A stretch of 64,000 nucleotides of DNA from Thiohalocapsa sp963704155 (GTDB taxonomy: Bacteria; Pseudomonadota; Gammaproteobacteria; Chromatiales; Chromatiaceae), in contig CAVPHF010000023.1 in NCBI GenBank assembly GCA_963704155.1, positions 62,001 through 126,000 on the forward strand, given 5' to 3'. This document shows, in pieces, positions 18,897 to 27,529 of this stretch. Both the position numbers and the translations under genes were made by a program. Below the pieces are notes generated by a model that saw only the letters and a list, made by a program, of their open reading frames with translations, was not told where the DNA came from and searched no databases. Position 1 is the stretch's first letter. Each line of letters begins with the position of its first letter.

Positions 18897-19250
18897 GCAG
18901 TCCGCGGTCCAGCAACCCCGACCAAGTTGTCAGGGCGCCGCGCGGGAAGCGCCGGGAACGTCGGACCTGTTGTTCGTACGACGAATCGCCAGTCGCCCAG
19001 AGGCTGAGGTAGACGGGCATTGTGCCCTCGATGGTACGGGCTAATCCCCTAACCCCTCGAGAGAGATCGATTCATTGGCCATCCTCGCCGAGAATCGGAC
19101 GGAGCCGGGCTTGTTCCCAATTGGGCGGTCTCACGGCTCCTCTATTTTCAGCGGCATGGGCCGCTTAAAATGGCGAGGCATCTCGCCCCGCACGGGAAAC
19201 GCCAATCAATCGGCGATTCTGTAGTTGACCGACAGTTGGAGGAAGCCAAG
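18897..19250. other. Intergenic region before the small exported protein
   Basis: No gene, RNA or repeat is recognised over these 354 bases. There is no obvious terminator hairpin after the FecR-TPR gene, so readthrough into the next gene is possible. Confidence 0.4.
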
Positions 19251-19673
19251 ATGAAGTTGAAAGCGCATTGGAAAGATTGTCAAACCGCATGGTGGATCGT
19301 TCTTGGGGTCAGCGTGCTTATGCTCGCCATGACCACAGGCTGCGAGCATGGGACCGCAGCGCCACCGTCTAAAGGCGAAGGCCCGACAGCCAATCTGCTC
19401 ATCCAGTTCGATAGGGCCACAGGGGAAATCAAGGACATAAAGCTGAATGGGAAACGCGGTACGGACTGCGAGGACAACCCGTCCAGCCCGCTCTGTGAGC
19501 AGTTGGCTGAGCTCAGCAATCCTGGCTTGCTGATCCAAGGTGATAAAGAAGGGCTAGCTATGTCGACCCTGCCGGCGTCTGCGGTGACGGCTGCCTTCAT
19601 CTCCGATGCAGAAGCAGCCGGGGCCCGAATCTGCTTGGTGATCGCCAACCGTCGCACCTGTTTCAATCTCTAG
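19251..19673 (+). CDS. Small exported protein, probable lipoprotein, unknown function
   Basis: This is a 140-residue protein with a long N-terminal hydrophobic signal (about 13-29) ending MTTGC. Cys31 could be lipidated, although the -3 residue is Thr rather than the usual Leu. The mature part is polar, with paired cysteines (CEDNPSSPLC, and two more near the C-terminus in CLVIANRRTC) that could form disulfides in the periplasm. GGAGG lies nine bases before the ATG. No family was recognised. It follows the FecR-TPR-barrel gene on the same strand, 354 bases away, so a shared role is possible but unproven. Confidence 0.7.
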   Translation: MKLKAHWKDCQTAWWIVLGVSVLMLAMTTGCEHGTAAPPSKGEGPTANLLIQFDRATGEIKDIKLNGKRGTDCEDNPSSPLCEQLAELSNPGLLIQGDKEGLAMSTLPASAVTAAFISDAEAAGARICLVIANRRTCFNL

Positions 19674-20660
19674 TGCTCGGCGGCGCCAGATTGTGCCTGG
19701 TCGTCTTTCGGTAGGTATCGGGCGGTAGCTGTCAAGGCGCCGCGCCAGTCCGCGTGCAGCAGGGATCTGGCTCTCTGCACCGAAACGCTGTCGGCACAGG
19801 TAGAGGACAGCTCCTGTGTCAGGGCATCGAGGGCGTCGCGATGCGGGCTGGGCTGGCCCTGGCGCAGACTCAGCGTATGCAGGCTGGCGAGGGCGTCGAG
19901 CGCGAATAGTCGCGCGCCCTGAGCGCGTGCAACGTGCAGCGCGTGCGACAGATTCGCGGCCCCCAGTGCGACAAGGTCGCCGCCGGCCTGGACTCGCAAT
20001 TCGCCGCGCAGCCGATAGAGCACAGCGTCGTAGAAGTGCTCGTCCTGTTTGGACGAGTGCTCGATCGCCTGCTCGACCGCGTGCAGCGCGGCTTCGGCAT
20101 CACCGGCGCGTTCATAGGTCTACGCCAGCCCGGCCAGGAAGAAGCTTTGGTTCAGCCCCGCGCCAGCCGGTTCGCCAAGCCGCTAGCGTGGCGTTGAGCA
20201 CCGCGATGGTCTCCGTCGCTCCGCCGAGCCCACCTTGGGCGATGGCCGCCTGCAGCATCCCCGCGGCCAGCCAGATATCGAAGCCGTATTCGGACGACAG
20301 CGCGATGGCTTGGGCCACATGTGCCGCGGCCGCCTTTGACTCCCTGCGCATGTTGTGGAGCATGGCGGCGAAACAGAGCGCGTAGGCCTGATCGAACGGG
20401 CGTTTGAGCTCATCGGCGATCTCAAGGGCCTGTCGACTCAGGCTCAGACTCTCGGCATCCTTGCCCTGCATCCAGGCGACCATCGCCAGCAGGCTGAGAT
20501 CGGATATCGCTGGATCCTGGGTGGTCGGATACTCGAGGTGTTGACCGTCGCAGCGCCGATAGATGGTCACCGATTCGCCGACAATGGCGAGTCCGGTCCC
20601 GACAGCAGGAACGCACGCTATCGTCGTGCTTGGGTTCATTCTCGGCCGCCAAACACCCAA
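19670..20660 (-). pseudogene. Broken TPR-type regulator (C-terminal part)
   Basis: Two minus-strand pieces form one helical-repeat sequence. The upstream piece carries DLSLLAMVAWMQGKDAES, ALEIADELKRPFDQAYAL, then AIALSSEYGFDIWLAAGM. After a frame change near 20160 it continues SFFLAGLA, a TAG at about 20120 where Glu would be expected, TYERAGDAEAALHAVEQAIE and LYRLRGELRVQAGG. This pattern is typical of the C-terminal TPR part of large AAA-ATPase regulators, some of which carry class III cyclase domains. The N-terminal ATPase/effector part is missing. At least one frameshift and one nonsense codon show it is dead. Its stop lies within the last codons of the small exported protein gene (convergent overlap). 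Confidence 0.65.
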
Positions 20661-20881
20661 GCGAGAGCGACCATTGAAAGCACAAATCCTGCATACCCGG
20701 ACCCTTGCTGCCCGGACCTACCAGGTCCGCAATGTGGGAGTTTACCGAAAATGAGTGTTTAGAAGTTCACACCAGTTGCAGAACGCTTGGGTAGATTGAA
20801 CTGGGGGGACGGAGATCTGCCCCTGCATTCGCGCGGCACCTGCGTTCCAGTGCGGCGTCAACAACCGCGCCGGGCGGCTGC

Positions 20882-22609
20882 TTAGGGCGAGGTCGGAAAT
20901 CGGCGTGAGTTGGGGTATGGAAAGACATCCTCGACCCGTCCCTCACGGATCGCGGACTGGCGCGCACGCCACCAGGCCGGGTCGAAGATTTCTTTGTGCA
21001 GGGAGCGGAAGGCCTTGCGGAAGCGGGGCTCGGTCAGCAGGAAGGTCTCGAACTCCTCGGGAAAGACATCCTGCGGCCCAGCCGTGTACCAAGGCTCATC
21101 GGCGAACTCCATCTCCGGGAAGGGCGGCTCCGGAATGTCGCGGAAGTGGCATTCGGTGATGTAGCAGAGTTCGTCATAGTCGTAGAAGACGACGCGGCCC
21201 TGGCGCGTGACGCCGAAGTTCTTGAACAGAAAATCGCCGGGAAAGATGTTGGCGGCGGCCAGTTGCTTGATCGCATCGCCGTACTCGGCAGCGGCGTGGA
21301 CGATGTCGTCGTCGTCGGCGCTGGCCAGGTACAGATTCAGCGGCGACATGCGCCGCTCAATATAGAGATGCTTGACGATGACCTGATCCCCCTCCTGCTC
21401 GATGCTGCCGGCGCATTCAGCGCGCAACAGCGAGATCAGCTCATCCGAAAAGCGCTCTCGCGGAAAGGCGACATGGGAATACTCCCAGGAGTCGGCCATA
21501 CGCCCGACCCGGTCGTGCAGCTTGACTAGCCGGTATTTGGCCTTGACCTGATCGCGGCTCATCTCTTTCGGCGGCGCGAAGCGGTCTTTGATGACCTTGA
21601 AGACGAACGGAAAGGACGGCTGCGTGAACACGCACATGACCATGCCGCGGATACCCGGCGCTACCACCAGCTGATCACTCGAATAGCGCAGATGCTTAAG
21701 GAAATCCCGGTAGAACTCGGCTTTGCCGAATTTCTGCAGGCCGATAGCGGTATAGAGTTCAGCCTTGCCCTTGCGCGGCAACAGGGGCCGCAGAAAGTCC
21801 ACCACGGCCGCCGGCACCTCGGTGTCGACCATGAAGTAGGCGCGGGAAAAACTGAAGATGTCCGCGATCTCGTCCTGGCCGGTGAGCATCGTGTCCACGT
21901 ATAAGCCACCCTGCTCATCATTCAGGATCGGGATGACGAACGGAATCTGATCGGCGCCATTGATGGCCTTGCCGATCACATAGGCGGCCTTGTTGCGGAA
22001 TAACGGCTCGCACAGCACCGCGATCTGAAAATTTTGGTGTCGCGCGCGGTTGGGTGGAAAACGTTCGCGGATCGCACGCATCAGATTGCGCACGTCGTGG
22101 CGTCGGTTGCGGAAGGGGCACTCGAATTGGAAGTCGTCCAGCAGACTCCAGATCACCCGCGCGAAACCATCACTGTCCGGGTAGTAGGGCCGGAAGATCG
22201 GTAACTGTGCCTCGAGATGCTCGGTCGAGAGCATCGGCCAGACAAAGATATAGGCGTTGTTGTAGTAGCGTCGATCGAACAACCGGCAGAACACCGAGTT
22301 GTAAAAGGTCTCCGCCAGCTCCGGCTGGTGGTGAAGCGGCAGCAGGCGGGAATACTCCACCTTGACCCGCTTCCACAAATCGTCCTCGGCGCTACGCAGA
22401 TGGAACTCGCGACGCAGCACCGCGACCGTCTCGGACACGCGCCGATCGTAGAAATCGATGCGCTCGCGCGCCGCCATCTGCGCCGCGGACCAATCCGCCC
22501 GTTCAAACCGCCTTCGCGCCCCAGCGGTGATCTCGCGAAAAAGTCTGTAATGCCGGTCGAAGCCGTCGAGAATGGCCTCGGCGAGTTGTTTCGCCTCGAT
22601 CCAGGCCAT
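20882..22609 (-). CDS. aceK: Isocitrate dehydrogenase kinase/phosphatase
   Basis: AceK phosphorylates and dephosphorylates isocitrate dehydrogenase, switching flux at isocitrate between the TCA cycle and the glyoxylate route. The 575-residue protein matches the family along its length: the N-terminal regulatory domain (FDRHYRLFREITAGARRRFE), an ATP-binding region around PGIRGMVMCVFTQPSFPFVFKVIKDRFAPPK with the kinase lysine, and a C-terminal lobe with DFLFKNFGVTRQGRVVFYDYDE carrying the metal-binding Asp of YDYDE. The ATG is three bases after the rraA stop, so the genes are cotranscribed in the order aceA-rraA-aceK. Confidence 0.96.
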   Translation of the reverse strand: MAWIEAKQLAEAILDGFDRHYRLFREITAGARRRFERADWSAAQMAARERIDFYDRRVSETVAVLRREFHLRSAEDDLWKRVKVEYSRLLPLHHQPELAETFYNSVFCRLFDRRYYNNAYIFVWPMLSTEHLEAQLPIFRPYYPDSDGFARVIWSLLDDFQFECPFRNRRHDVRNLMRAIRERFPPNRARHQNFQIAVLCEPLFRNKAAYVIGKAINGADQIPFVIPILNDEQGGLYVDTMLTGQDEIADIFSFSRAYFMVDTEVPAAVVDFLRPLLPRKGKAELYTAIGLQKFGKAEFYRDFLKHLRYSSDQLVVAPGIRGMVMCVFTQPSFPFVFKVIKDRFAPPKEMSRDQVKAKYRLVKLHDRVGRMADSWEYSHVAFPRERFSDELISLLRAECAGSIEQEGDQVIVKHLYIERRMSPLNLYLASADDDDIVHAAAEYGDAIKQLAAANIFPGDFLFKNFGVTRQGRVVFYDYDELCYITECHFRDIPEPPFPEMEFADEPWYTAGPQDVFPEEFETFLLTEPRFRKAFRSLHKEIFDPAWWRARQSAIREGRVEDVFPYPNSRRFPTSP

Positions 22610-22612
22610 GGA

Positions 22613-23095
22613 TCAGACGGTCAGACAAGCGTCGGAGACGAGCACACCATCGCCGTCACAATAGACCCAGTTGCCGGGTGCGATGCGAACGCCGGCAATC
22701 TCGAGCGTCAACGCACGTTGCCCCTCGCCCCGGCGCACGCTCTTGCGTGGCGTCGCGGCCAGGGCCTTGATGCCGATGTTCAGCGTCGCCAGACGCACGC
22801 CATCGCGCACGCAGCCGTTAATGATCACGCCGGCCCAGCCATTGTCGACGGCGTTCTCGGCGATCAGATCGCCGAGCATCGCGCAGCGCATCGAGCCGCC
22901 GGCATCAACCACCAGCACCCTGCCCTGTCCCTGCTCGGCCAGCGCTTCCTTGATGCGCGAGTTATCCTCGAAACACTTGACCGTCTCGACTTGACCGAAA
23001 AAGACCGAGTATCCGCCGAAATCCCGGAACATCGGCGCACATACGCCAAGCGCGTCGCCATGCAGATCGTAGAGATCGGCGGTGCTGAATTCCAT
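22613..23095 (-). CDS. rraA: RraA-family protein (RNase E regulator / HMG aldolase fold)
   Basis: The 160-residue protein belongs to the RraA/methyltransferase-like family. E. coli RraA binds RNase E and slows RNA decay; related proteins are aldolases for 4-hydroxy-4-methyl-2-oxoglutarate or oxaloacetate decarboxylases. The family core is present: GGYSVFFGQVETVKCFEDN, then GGSMRCAMLGDLIAENA and NGWAGVIINGCVRD, whose GD and RD residues form the metal/substrate site in the aldolases. It sits between aceA (28 bases upstream) and aceK (3 bases downstream), an order I associate with several gammaproteobacteria. Whether it acts on RNA decay or on a 2-oxoacid here cannot be told from sequence. Confidence 0.9.
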   Translation of the reverse strand: MEFSTADLYDLHGDALGVCAPMFRDFGGYSVFFGQVETVKCFEDNSRIKEALAEQGQGRVLVVDAGGSMRCAMLGDLIAENAVDNGWAGVIINGCVRDGVRLATLNIGIKALAATPRKSVRRGEGQRALTLEIAGVRIAPGNWVYCDGDGVLVSDACLTV

Positions 23096-23123
23096 CTGCG
23101 TCCTCGGCCGTTTGCGGGCTAAG

Positions 23124-24443
23124 TTAGAACTGTTCTTCCTCGGTCGATCCGGTCAGAGCCGTCACCGAAGACACACCACCCTGGATGGTAGTCGTGACGT
23201 CATCGAAGTAGCCAGCGCCTACCTCCTGCTGATGCGAAACGAAGGTATAGCCGCGGTCGCGGGCGTTGAATTCCGGCTGCTGTACCTTCTCGACATAGTG
23301 CTTCATACCCTCGCCGCGGGCGTAATCATAGGCGAGGTCGAACATGTTGAACCACATGCTGTGAATGCCTGCCAGCGTGATGAACTGGTACTTATAGCCC
23401 ATGCCGGCCAGCTCGTCCTGGAACCGCGCGATGGTGGCGTCGTCTAGATTCTTCTTCCAGTTGAACGAGGGCGAGCAGTTGTAGGCCAACAGCTTATTCG
23501 GGTTCTTCTCCAACACCGCCTGCGCGAACTCACGCGCGAAGCCCAGGTCCGGCGTGCCGGTCTCGCACCACACCAAATCGGCATAAGGCGCATAGGCGAG
23601 TCCACGGCTAATGGCCTGCTCCAGCCCATTGCGCACCCGATAGAAGCCCTCGTTGGTCCGCTCCCCGGACACGAACGGGCGATCGTTGTCGTCGACATCA
23701 GATGTCAAGAGATTTGCGGCCTCGGCATCCGTCCGCGCCAGCACCAGTGTCGGCACGCCCATCACGTCGGAGGCCAGGCGCGCGGCGACCAGTTTCTGCA
23801 CCGCCTCGGAGGTCGGCACCAGCACCTTGCCACCCATGTGTCCGCACTTTTTGACGGCCGCCAACTGGTCTTCGAAGTGCACACCTGCGGCACCAGCGGC
23901 GATCATATTCTTCATCAGCTCGAAGGCGTTCAGCACGCCGCCGAAGCCGGCCTCCGCGTCCGCGACAATCGGCAAAAAGTGGTCGACATAGCCCTCGTCT
24001 CCAGGGCCGACGCCCTTCGACCACTGAATCTCGTCGGCGCGCTTAAAGGTATTGTTGATGCGGCGTACCATGGTCGGCACCGAGTCGTAGGCGTACAGCG
24101 ACTGGTCCGGATACATGGTCTCGGAGGTGTTGCCGTCGGCCGCGACCTGCCAGCCGGACAGATAGATGGCCTCGATTCCAGCCTTAGCCTGTTGCAGCGC
24201 CTGACCGCCGGTAATCGCACCCATGCAGTTGACGTAACCCTTCTGGGCGCCGCCCTGAATCAGACCCCAAAGCTTCTCGGCGCCGTTGCGGGCATAGGTG
24301 TACTCGGGCTGCACGCTGCCGCGGAGGCGCACGACGTCCGCGGCGCTGTAACCGCGCACGACATCGGTCCAACGGCGGTTCTCGGCCCAATCGGCCTTGA
24401 GGGCACTGATTTGCTGGTCACGGGAAGGTATCTTGTTGGTCAT
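23124..24443 (-). CDS. aceA: Isocitrate lyase
   Basis: This enzyme splits isocitrate into glyoxylate and succinate, the first step of the glyoxylate shunt. The 439-residue protein has the catalytic KKCGH signature within KKCGHMGGKVLVPT, the substrate segment YLSGWQVAADGN near residue 95, and the NCSPSFNWKK segment; the length matches E. coli AceA (434). GGAG lies seven bases before the ATG. It heads the aceA-rraA-aceK unit. The 216-base upstream gap is AT-rich (24535-24625) and contains ACCGATAGCTTCGGT, an imperfect inverted repeat that could be an operator. No malate synthase gene is in the window. Confidence 0.97.
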   Translation of the reverse strand: MTNKIPSRDQQISALKADWAENRRWTDVVRGYSAADVVRLRGSVQPEYTYARNGAEKLWGLIQGGAQKGYVNCMGAITGGQALQQAKAGIEAIYLSGWQVAADGNTSETMYPDQSLYAYDSVPTMVRRINNTFKRADEIQWSKGVGPGDEGYVDHFLPIVADAEAGFGGVLNAFELMKNMIAAGAAGVHFEDQLAAVKKCGHMGGKVLVPTSEAVQKLVAARLASDVMGVPTLVLARTDAEAANLLTSDVDDNDRPFVSGERTNEGFYRVRNGLEQAISRGLAYAPYADLVWCETGTPDLGFAREFAQAVLEKNPNKLLAYNCSPSFNWKKNLDDATIARFQDELAGMGYKYQFITLAGIHSMWFNMFDLAYDYARGEGMKHYVEKVQQPEFNARDRGYTFVSHQQEVGAGYFDDVTTTIQGGVSSVTALTGSTEEEQF

Positions 24444-24659
24444 TGCAGGCTCCGCGGTGGTGTGGGCTTTGCCGCTGAACGGGGCGCAAGAACACCGATC
24501 AGTGCCATCGAGGGCAGCGGCTAATAATTGACCGAAGCTATCGGTCTTAGGTAAAAACTACAAGGGGACTGAGTATTTCCAAAGACAATTATCTAAATCC
24601 TAGCTATTGCTCTTTATAATTTCCACTTCAGAATGCAGGCAAGATCTGGAACGTCCTGA

Positions 24660-25853
24660 TCACGGCCGACGCCGACGCTGCGGCGCTGGCGTCAAGCACG
24701 ACGTCGGCGGCTGGCCGCGGCCCGACAAAAAGGCGCGCACGACCTGCTCCGATGCCCTGGCAAGCAGCGTTTCGCTTTGTTCTTGGGCTTGTTCAAGCGA
24801 CATCGGTCCGCTGCAGAGGCTGAAAACGGCGTCCATGCCGGCTGCGTGCAGCGCCGCCAGATCGTCGCCATGCGAGATCGATCCGGCGATCGCGATGCAG
24901 GGCACTCCCAGGCGATCGGCGTGGGCGGCGACCACGCCCGGTGCCTTGCCAAAGCAGGTCTGGGCGTCGATTCGGCCCTCCGCGGTCAGCACCAGGTCGG
25001 CGCCAGCCAGATGCCGGTCGAACTGTAGCAGTTCCAATACCAGTGCGGCGCCCCGTCGCAGACGCGCGCCGCAAAAGGCCAGCAGTCCGGCACCAAGTCC
25101 GCCGGCAGCACCCGCACCCGGTACATCGCTCGGGTCGGCGCCGAGGTCCCGCCGGATCAGCTCGGCCAGATGCGAAAGACCCTCGTCGAGCCGGGCGACC
25201 TGATGCGGCGCCGCTCCCTTCTGCGGTGCGTAAACCCTGGCCGCGCCGCGCGGACCTGTCAATGGATTGTCGACGTCACAGACGGCCTCGATCTCGACCG
25301 TGCCGAGGCGCGCGTCGACTCGAGTGGAGTCGATCCGCTCGATCAGCGCCAGATTGCCGCCCACCGGCGGAACGGCCTTTCCCAAGCGATCGAGAAACCG
25401 GTAACCAAGCGCCGAAGCCATGCCGATGCCGCCGTCGTTGGTGGCGCTGCCGCCGATACCGACCACCAGCTTCCGCGCCCCCAGATCCAGGGCATTGCGC
25501 ATCAGTTCGCCGGTACCCAAGGTGGTCGTCGCCTCGGCGTCTCGCTCGGCATCCGACAGCAACGCGAGGCCGCTGGCCAGCGCCATCTCGATGACGGCGA
25601 CGCGGCGCTCGGGGAGCCAGACGATATCGGCATCGACCGCCTGGAAGCGCGGCCCACTGACGCGATAGCGGCGCGTCCGCGCACCCATGGCGTGGACGAC
25701 GACGTCGAGCAGTCCGTCGCCGCCATCGGCCACCGGCAGTCGGACCAGTTCTGCGGTCGGCAGCACGCGCGCGACCCCGGCGGCCATTGCCGCCGCGGCA
25801 GCGCTCGCCGCGCAGCTGCCCTTCAGCGCATTCGGGGCCAGGATGATCTTCAA
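24660..25853 (-). CDS. Glycerate kinase (GarK/GlxK type)
   Basis: This enzyme phosphorylates glycerate to 2-phosphoglycerate, feeding it into glycolysis. The 397-residue protein begins KIILAPNALKG and has the type II glycerate kinase marks PVADGGDGLLD, ATTTLGTGELM, VGIGGSATNDGGIGM and GAGAAGGLGAGLLAF, plus LTAEGRIDAQT near the C-terminus. I start it at TTG 25853, because the stop codon of the upstream CPCC gene overlaps this TTG (TTGA); the frame is open further upstream but without family match. The tight overlap implies translational coupling. Downstream lies aceA on the same strand; glyoxylate made there could reach this kinase through tartronate semialdehyde, which is inference. Confidence 0.92.
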   Translation of the reverse strand: MKIILAPNALKGSCAASAAAAAMAAGVARVLPTAELVRLPVADGGDGLLDVVVHAMGARTRRYRVSGPRFQAVDADIVWLPERRVAVIEMALASGLALLSDAERDAEATTTLGTGELMRNALDLGARKLVVGIGGSATNDGGIGMASALGYRFLDRLGKAVPPVGGNLALIERIDSTRVDARLGTVEIEAVCDVDNPLTGPRGAARVYAPQKGAAPHQVARLDEGLSHLAELIRRDLGADPSDVPGAGAAGGLGAGLLAFCGARLRRGAALVLELLQFDRHLAGADLVLTAEGRIDAQTCFGKAPGVVAAHADRLGVPCIAIAGSISHGDDLAALHAAGMDAVFSLCSGPMSLEQAQEQSETLLARASEQVVRAFLSGRGQPPTSCLTPAPQRRRRP

Positions 25854-26251
25854 CTCGCTAGGCGCCTCCAATAGCTTCGACGCCAGTAATACAACACGGT
25901 CGTATCGGGCCATGGATAGGAGTCGCCGTAGCGGGTGCCGCGACTCGGTTGCTCCACGTTGTCTTGAGCAGGATCGAGCGGCCGCCAGCTTGGCTCCATC
26001 GGCTCGCCATCCACGGGCGCACGCGTGCTGCCGCGGGTGCGGCGCTCCGAAGCACCATAGGCCCGATAATTCTGCTGCGCCTCGGCCAGACTGACGGTAT
26101 TGCTGCCGCCCGGCATCTGCGGAAAGCGTAACTGCGACAAGTCGTCCTCCCAACCGCAGATCGGGCAGACCTGATGATGGCCTGGCACAAGGTCGTGTAC
26201 CAGGTGGCCACAGCAGGGGCAGGGGAACTTGCCTGCATCTGCATCGGACAT
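25850..26251 (-). CDS. CPCC-type cysteine-rich zinc protein
   Basis: This is a 133-residue protein with an N-terminal zinc-ribbon-like motif: FPCPCCGH at about 9-16, then VCPICGWEDD at about 28-37, the pattern of the small CPCC family. The rest is polar, with a C-terminal Trp/Tyr/Arg-rich tail (YYWRRSYWRR). The function of the family is not established; metal binding by the cysteines is likely. The start is ATG 26251. Its TGA overlaps the TTG start of the glycerate kinase by two bases. It follows pstS by 22 bases on the same strand. Confidence 0.8.
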   Translation of the reverse strand: MSDADAGKFPCPCCGHLVHDLVPGHHQVCPICGWEDDLSQLRFPQMPGGSNTVSLAEAQQNYRAYGASERRTRGSTRAPVDGEPMEPSWRPLDPAQDNVEQPSRGTRYGDSYPWPDTTVLYYWRRSYWRRLAS

Positions 26252-26273
26252 CAGCGCGTATCCAGAGCGTTGA

Positions 26274-27347
26274 TCATTCGGCATTGTGCTGGTCGGCCGC
26301 ATCCAGCAGGCCGCGAACATAGTCCGCCGCCTGCTTGGAGAAGCGAATATAGCCCAGCTTCTCGCTGACGTCCTGACCGGGACCCAGTGCATACTCGATG
26401 AAGTCGAGCAGTGCCTGGCGCTTTGCCGGATCAGCATATTCGTCGCGCACGACCAACCAAGAGACCGCAATGACCGGGTAGGAATCGCTTCCTGGCGGAT
26501 CGGCGATGCTGTCGGGGTCGTCCGTGTCACGGATGGCTTGCAGCGCGGCCTCGAAGCTCGCCTGGCCGGGAGCCACCAGGTCGCCGGCACGATTTTGCAG
26601 GGTTGCCATCTGCATACCGGCCAAATAACCGTAGGCGTACTGTACGTAACCAATCGATGCCGGAATGGCTCGAACGAAGGCCGCGACCCCGTCGTTGCCG
26701 CGGCCCCGCACCAGTGCGCCGCGTTGCTTTAGACCCTCGGGCCAGTTCGGCGTCATGCTGGTCCCGATCGCCTCGGCGAATTCTGGACTGGCTGCACTCA
26801 AGTGGCGCGTGAAATGATAGCTGGTGCCGCTGGCATCACTGCGCGCAATGACGGTAATCGGCGTGTCGGGTAGCTCAACACCCGGATTGGCGGCGACTAA
26901 GGCAGCGTCATTCCAGCGCTCGATGCGACCGGTCAGAATACCAACTAGCACATCGCGCGGCAGCCTCAGGTCATCGACTCCGTCCAGATTGTAGATGACG
27001 GCGATGGCACCGGCCGTCATCGGCACCTGTCGCACCCCGCCCTCCACGGCCGCCTTCTGCTTGTCGGTCAGGCGCAGTTCCGAGCCCGCGAAGTCGATAC
27101 GGCCGTTGATCAAATCCTTGATGCCGCCGCCGCTGCCAATGCTTTGATAGTCGATCTTGACATTCGGATGCAGCCGATAATAGTCCCGGAACCAGCGCAG
27201 ATAGAGTGGTGCCGGAAAACTGGCGCCCGCGCCGACCAACTTGACACTTTGTTCTGCCGCGGCATAAGCGGCGGGCTGGAGCATGAGTCCCATCAGCAGC
27301 ACGCGGCCAAGCCAAGACCGGATGGCAGGGTTGGTCATGGTGTTCAT
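26274..27347 (-). CDS. pstS: Phosphate ABC transporter substrate-binding protein
   Basis: PstS is the periplasmic receptor of the high-affinity phosphate importer. A signal peptide (about 1-30, ending AAYAAAEQ) precedes the mature protein with the expected phosphate-site segments: GAGASFPAPLY, YQSIGSGGGIKDLI, DFAGSELRL, and ARSDASGTSYHF. The 357 residues are a typical length. The usual partners pstC, pstA, pstB and phoU are not nearby; the next genes are CPCC and glycerate kinase. No Pho-box was identified in the upstream gap (27348-27477). Confidence 0.95.
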   Translation of the reverse strand: MNTMTNPAIRSWLGRVLLMGLMLQPAAYAAAEQSVKLVGAGASFPAPLYLRWFRDYYRLHPNVKIDYQSIGSGGGIKDLINGRIDFAGSELRLTDKQKAAVEGGVRQVPMTAGAIAVIYNLDGVDDLRLPRDVLVGILTGRIERWNDAALVAANPGVELPDTPITVIARSDASGTSYHFTRHLSAASPEFAEAIGTSMTPNWPEGLKQRGALVRGRGNDGVAAFVRAIPASIGYVQYAYGYLAGMQMATLQNRAGDLVAPGQASFEAALQAIRDTDDPDSIADPPGSDSYPVIAVSWLVVRDEYADPAKRQALLDFIEYALGPGQDVSEKLGYIRFSKQAADYVRGLLDAADQHNAE

Positions 27348-27477
27348 CCTCAGTTGCTGGCGCCATTGGCGGTAAAGGAAAGACGGGCAGGGATGGCCTT
27401 CTACTGCCGATCCCGTACCCTAACCCCAGGGAACCCTGCCAGCAAGGCGCGGCTGCGCATCGCCGCATCAACAGCAC

Positions 27478-27500
27478 AAAAAAGGGCGCCGAAGCGCCCT
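27478..27500 (-). terminator. Rho-independent terminator after fba
   Basis: On the minus strand a 7-bp stem AGGGCGC/GCGCCCT closes a stable TTCG tetraloop and is followed directly by a run of T. It lies 29 bases after the fba stop codon and ends the tkt-gap-pgk-pyk-fba unit. Confidence 0.9.
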
Positions 27501-27529
27501 TGGTGATTTGCGGTAATTGCCGAGGTTGA

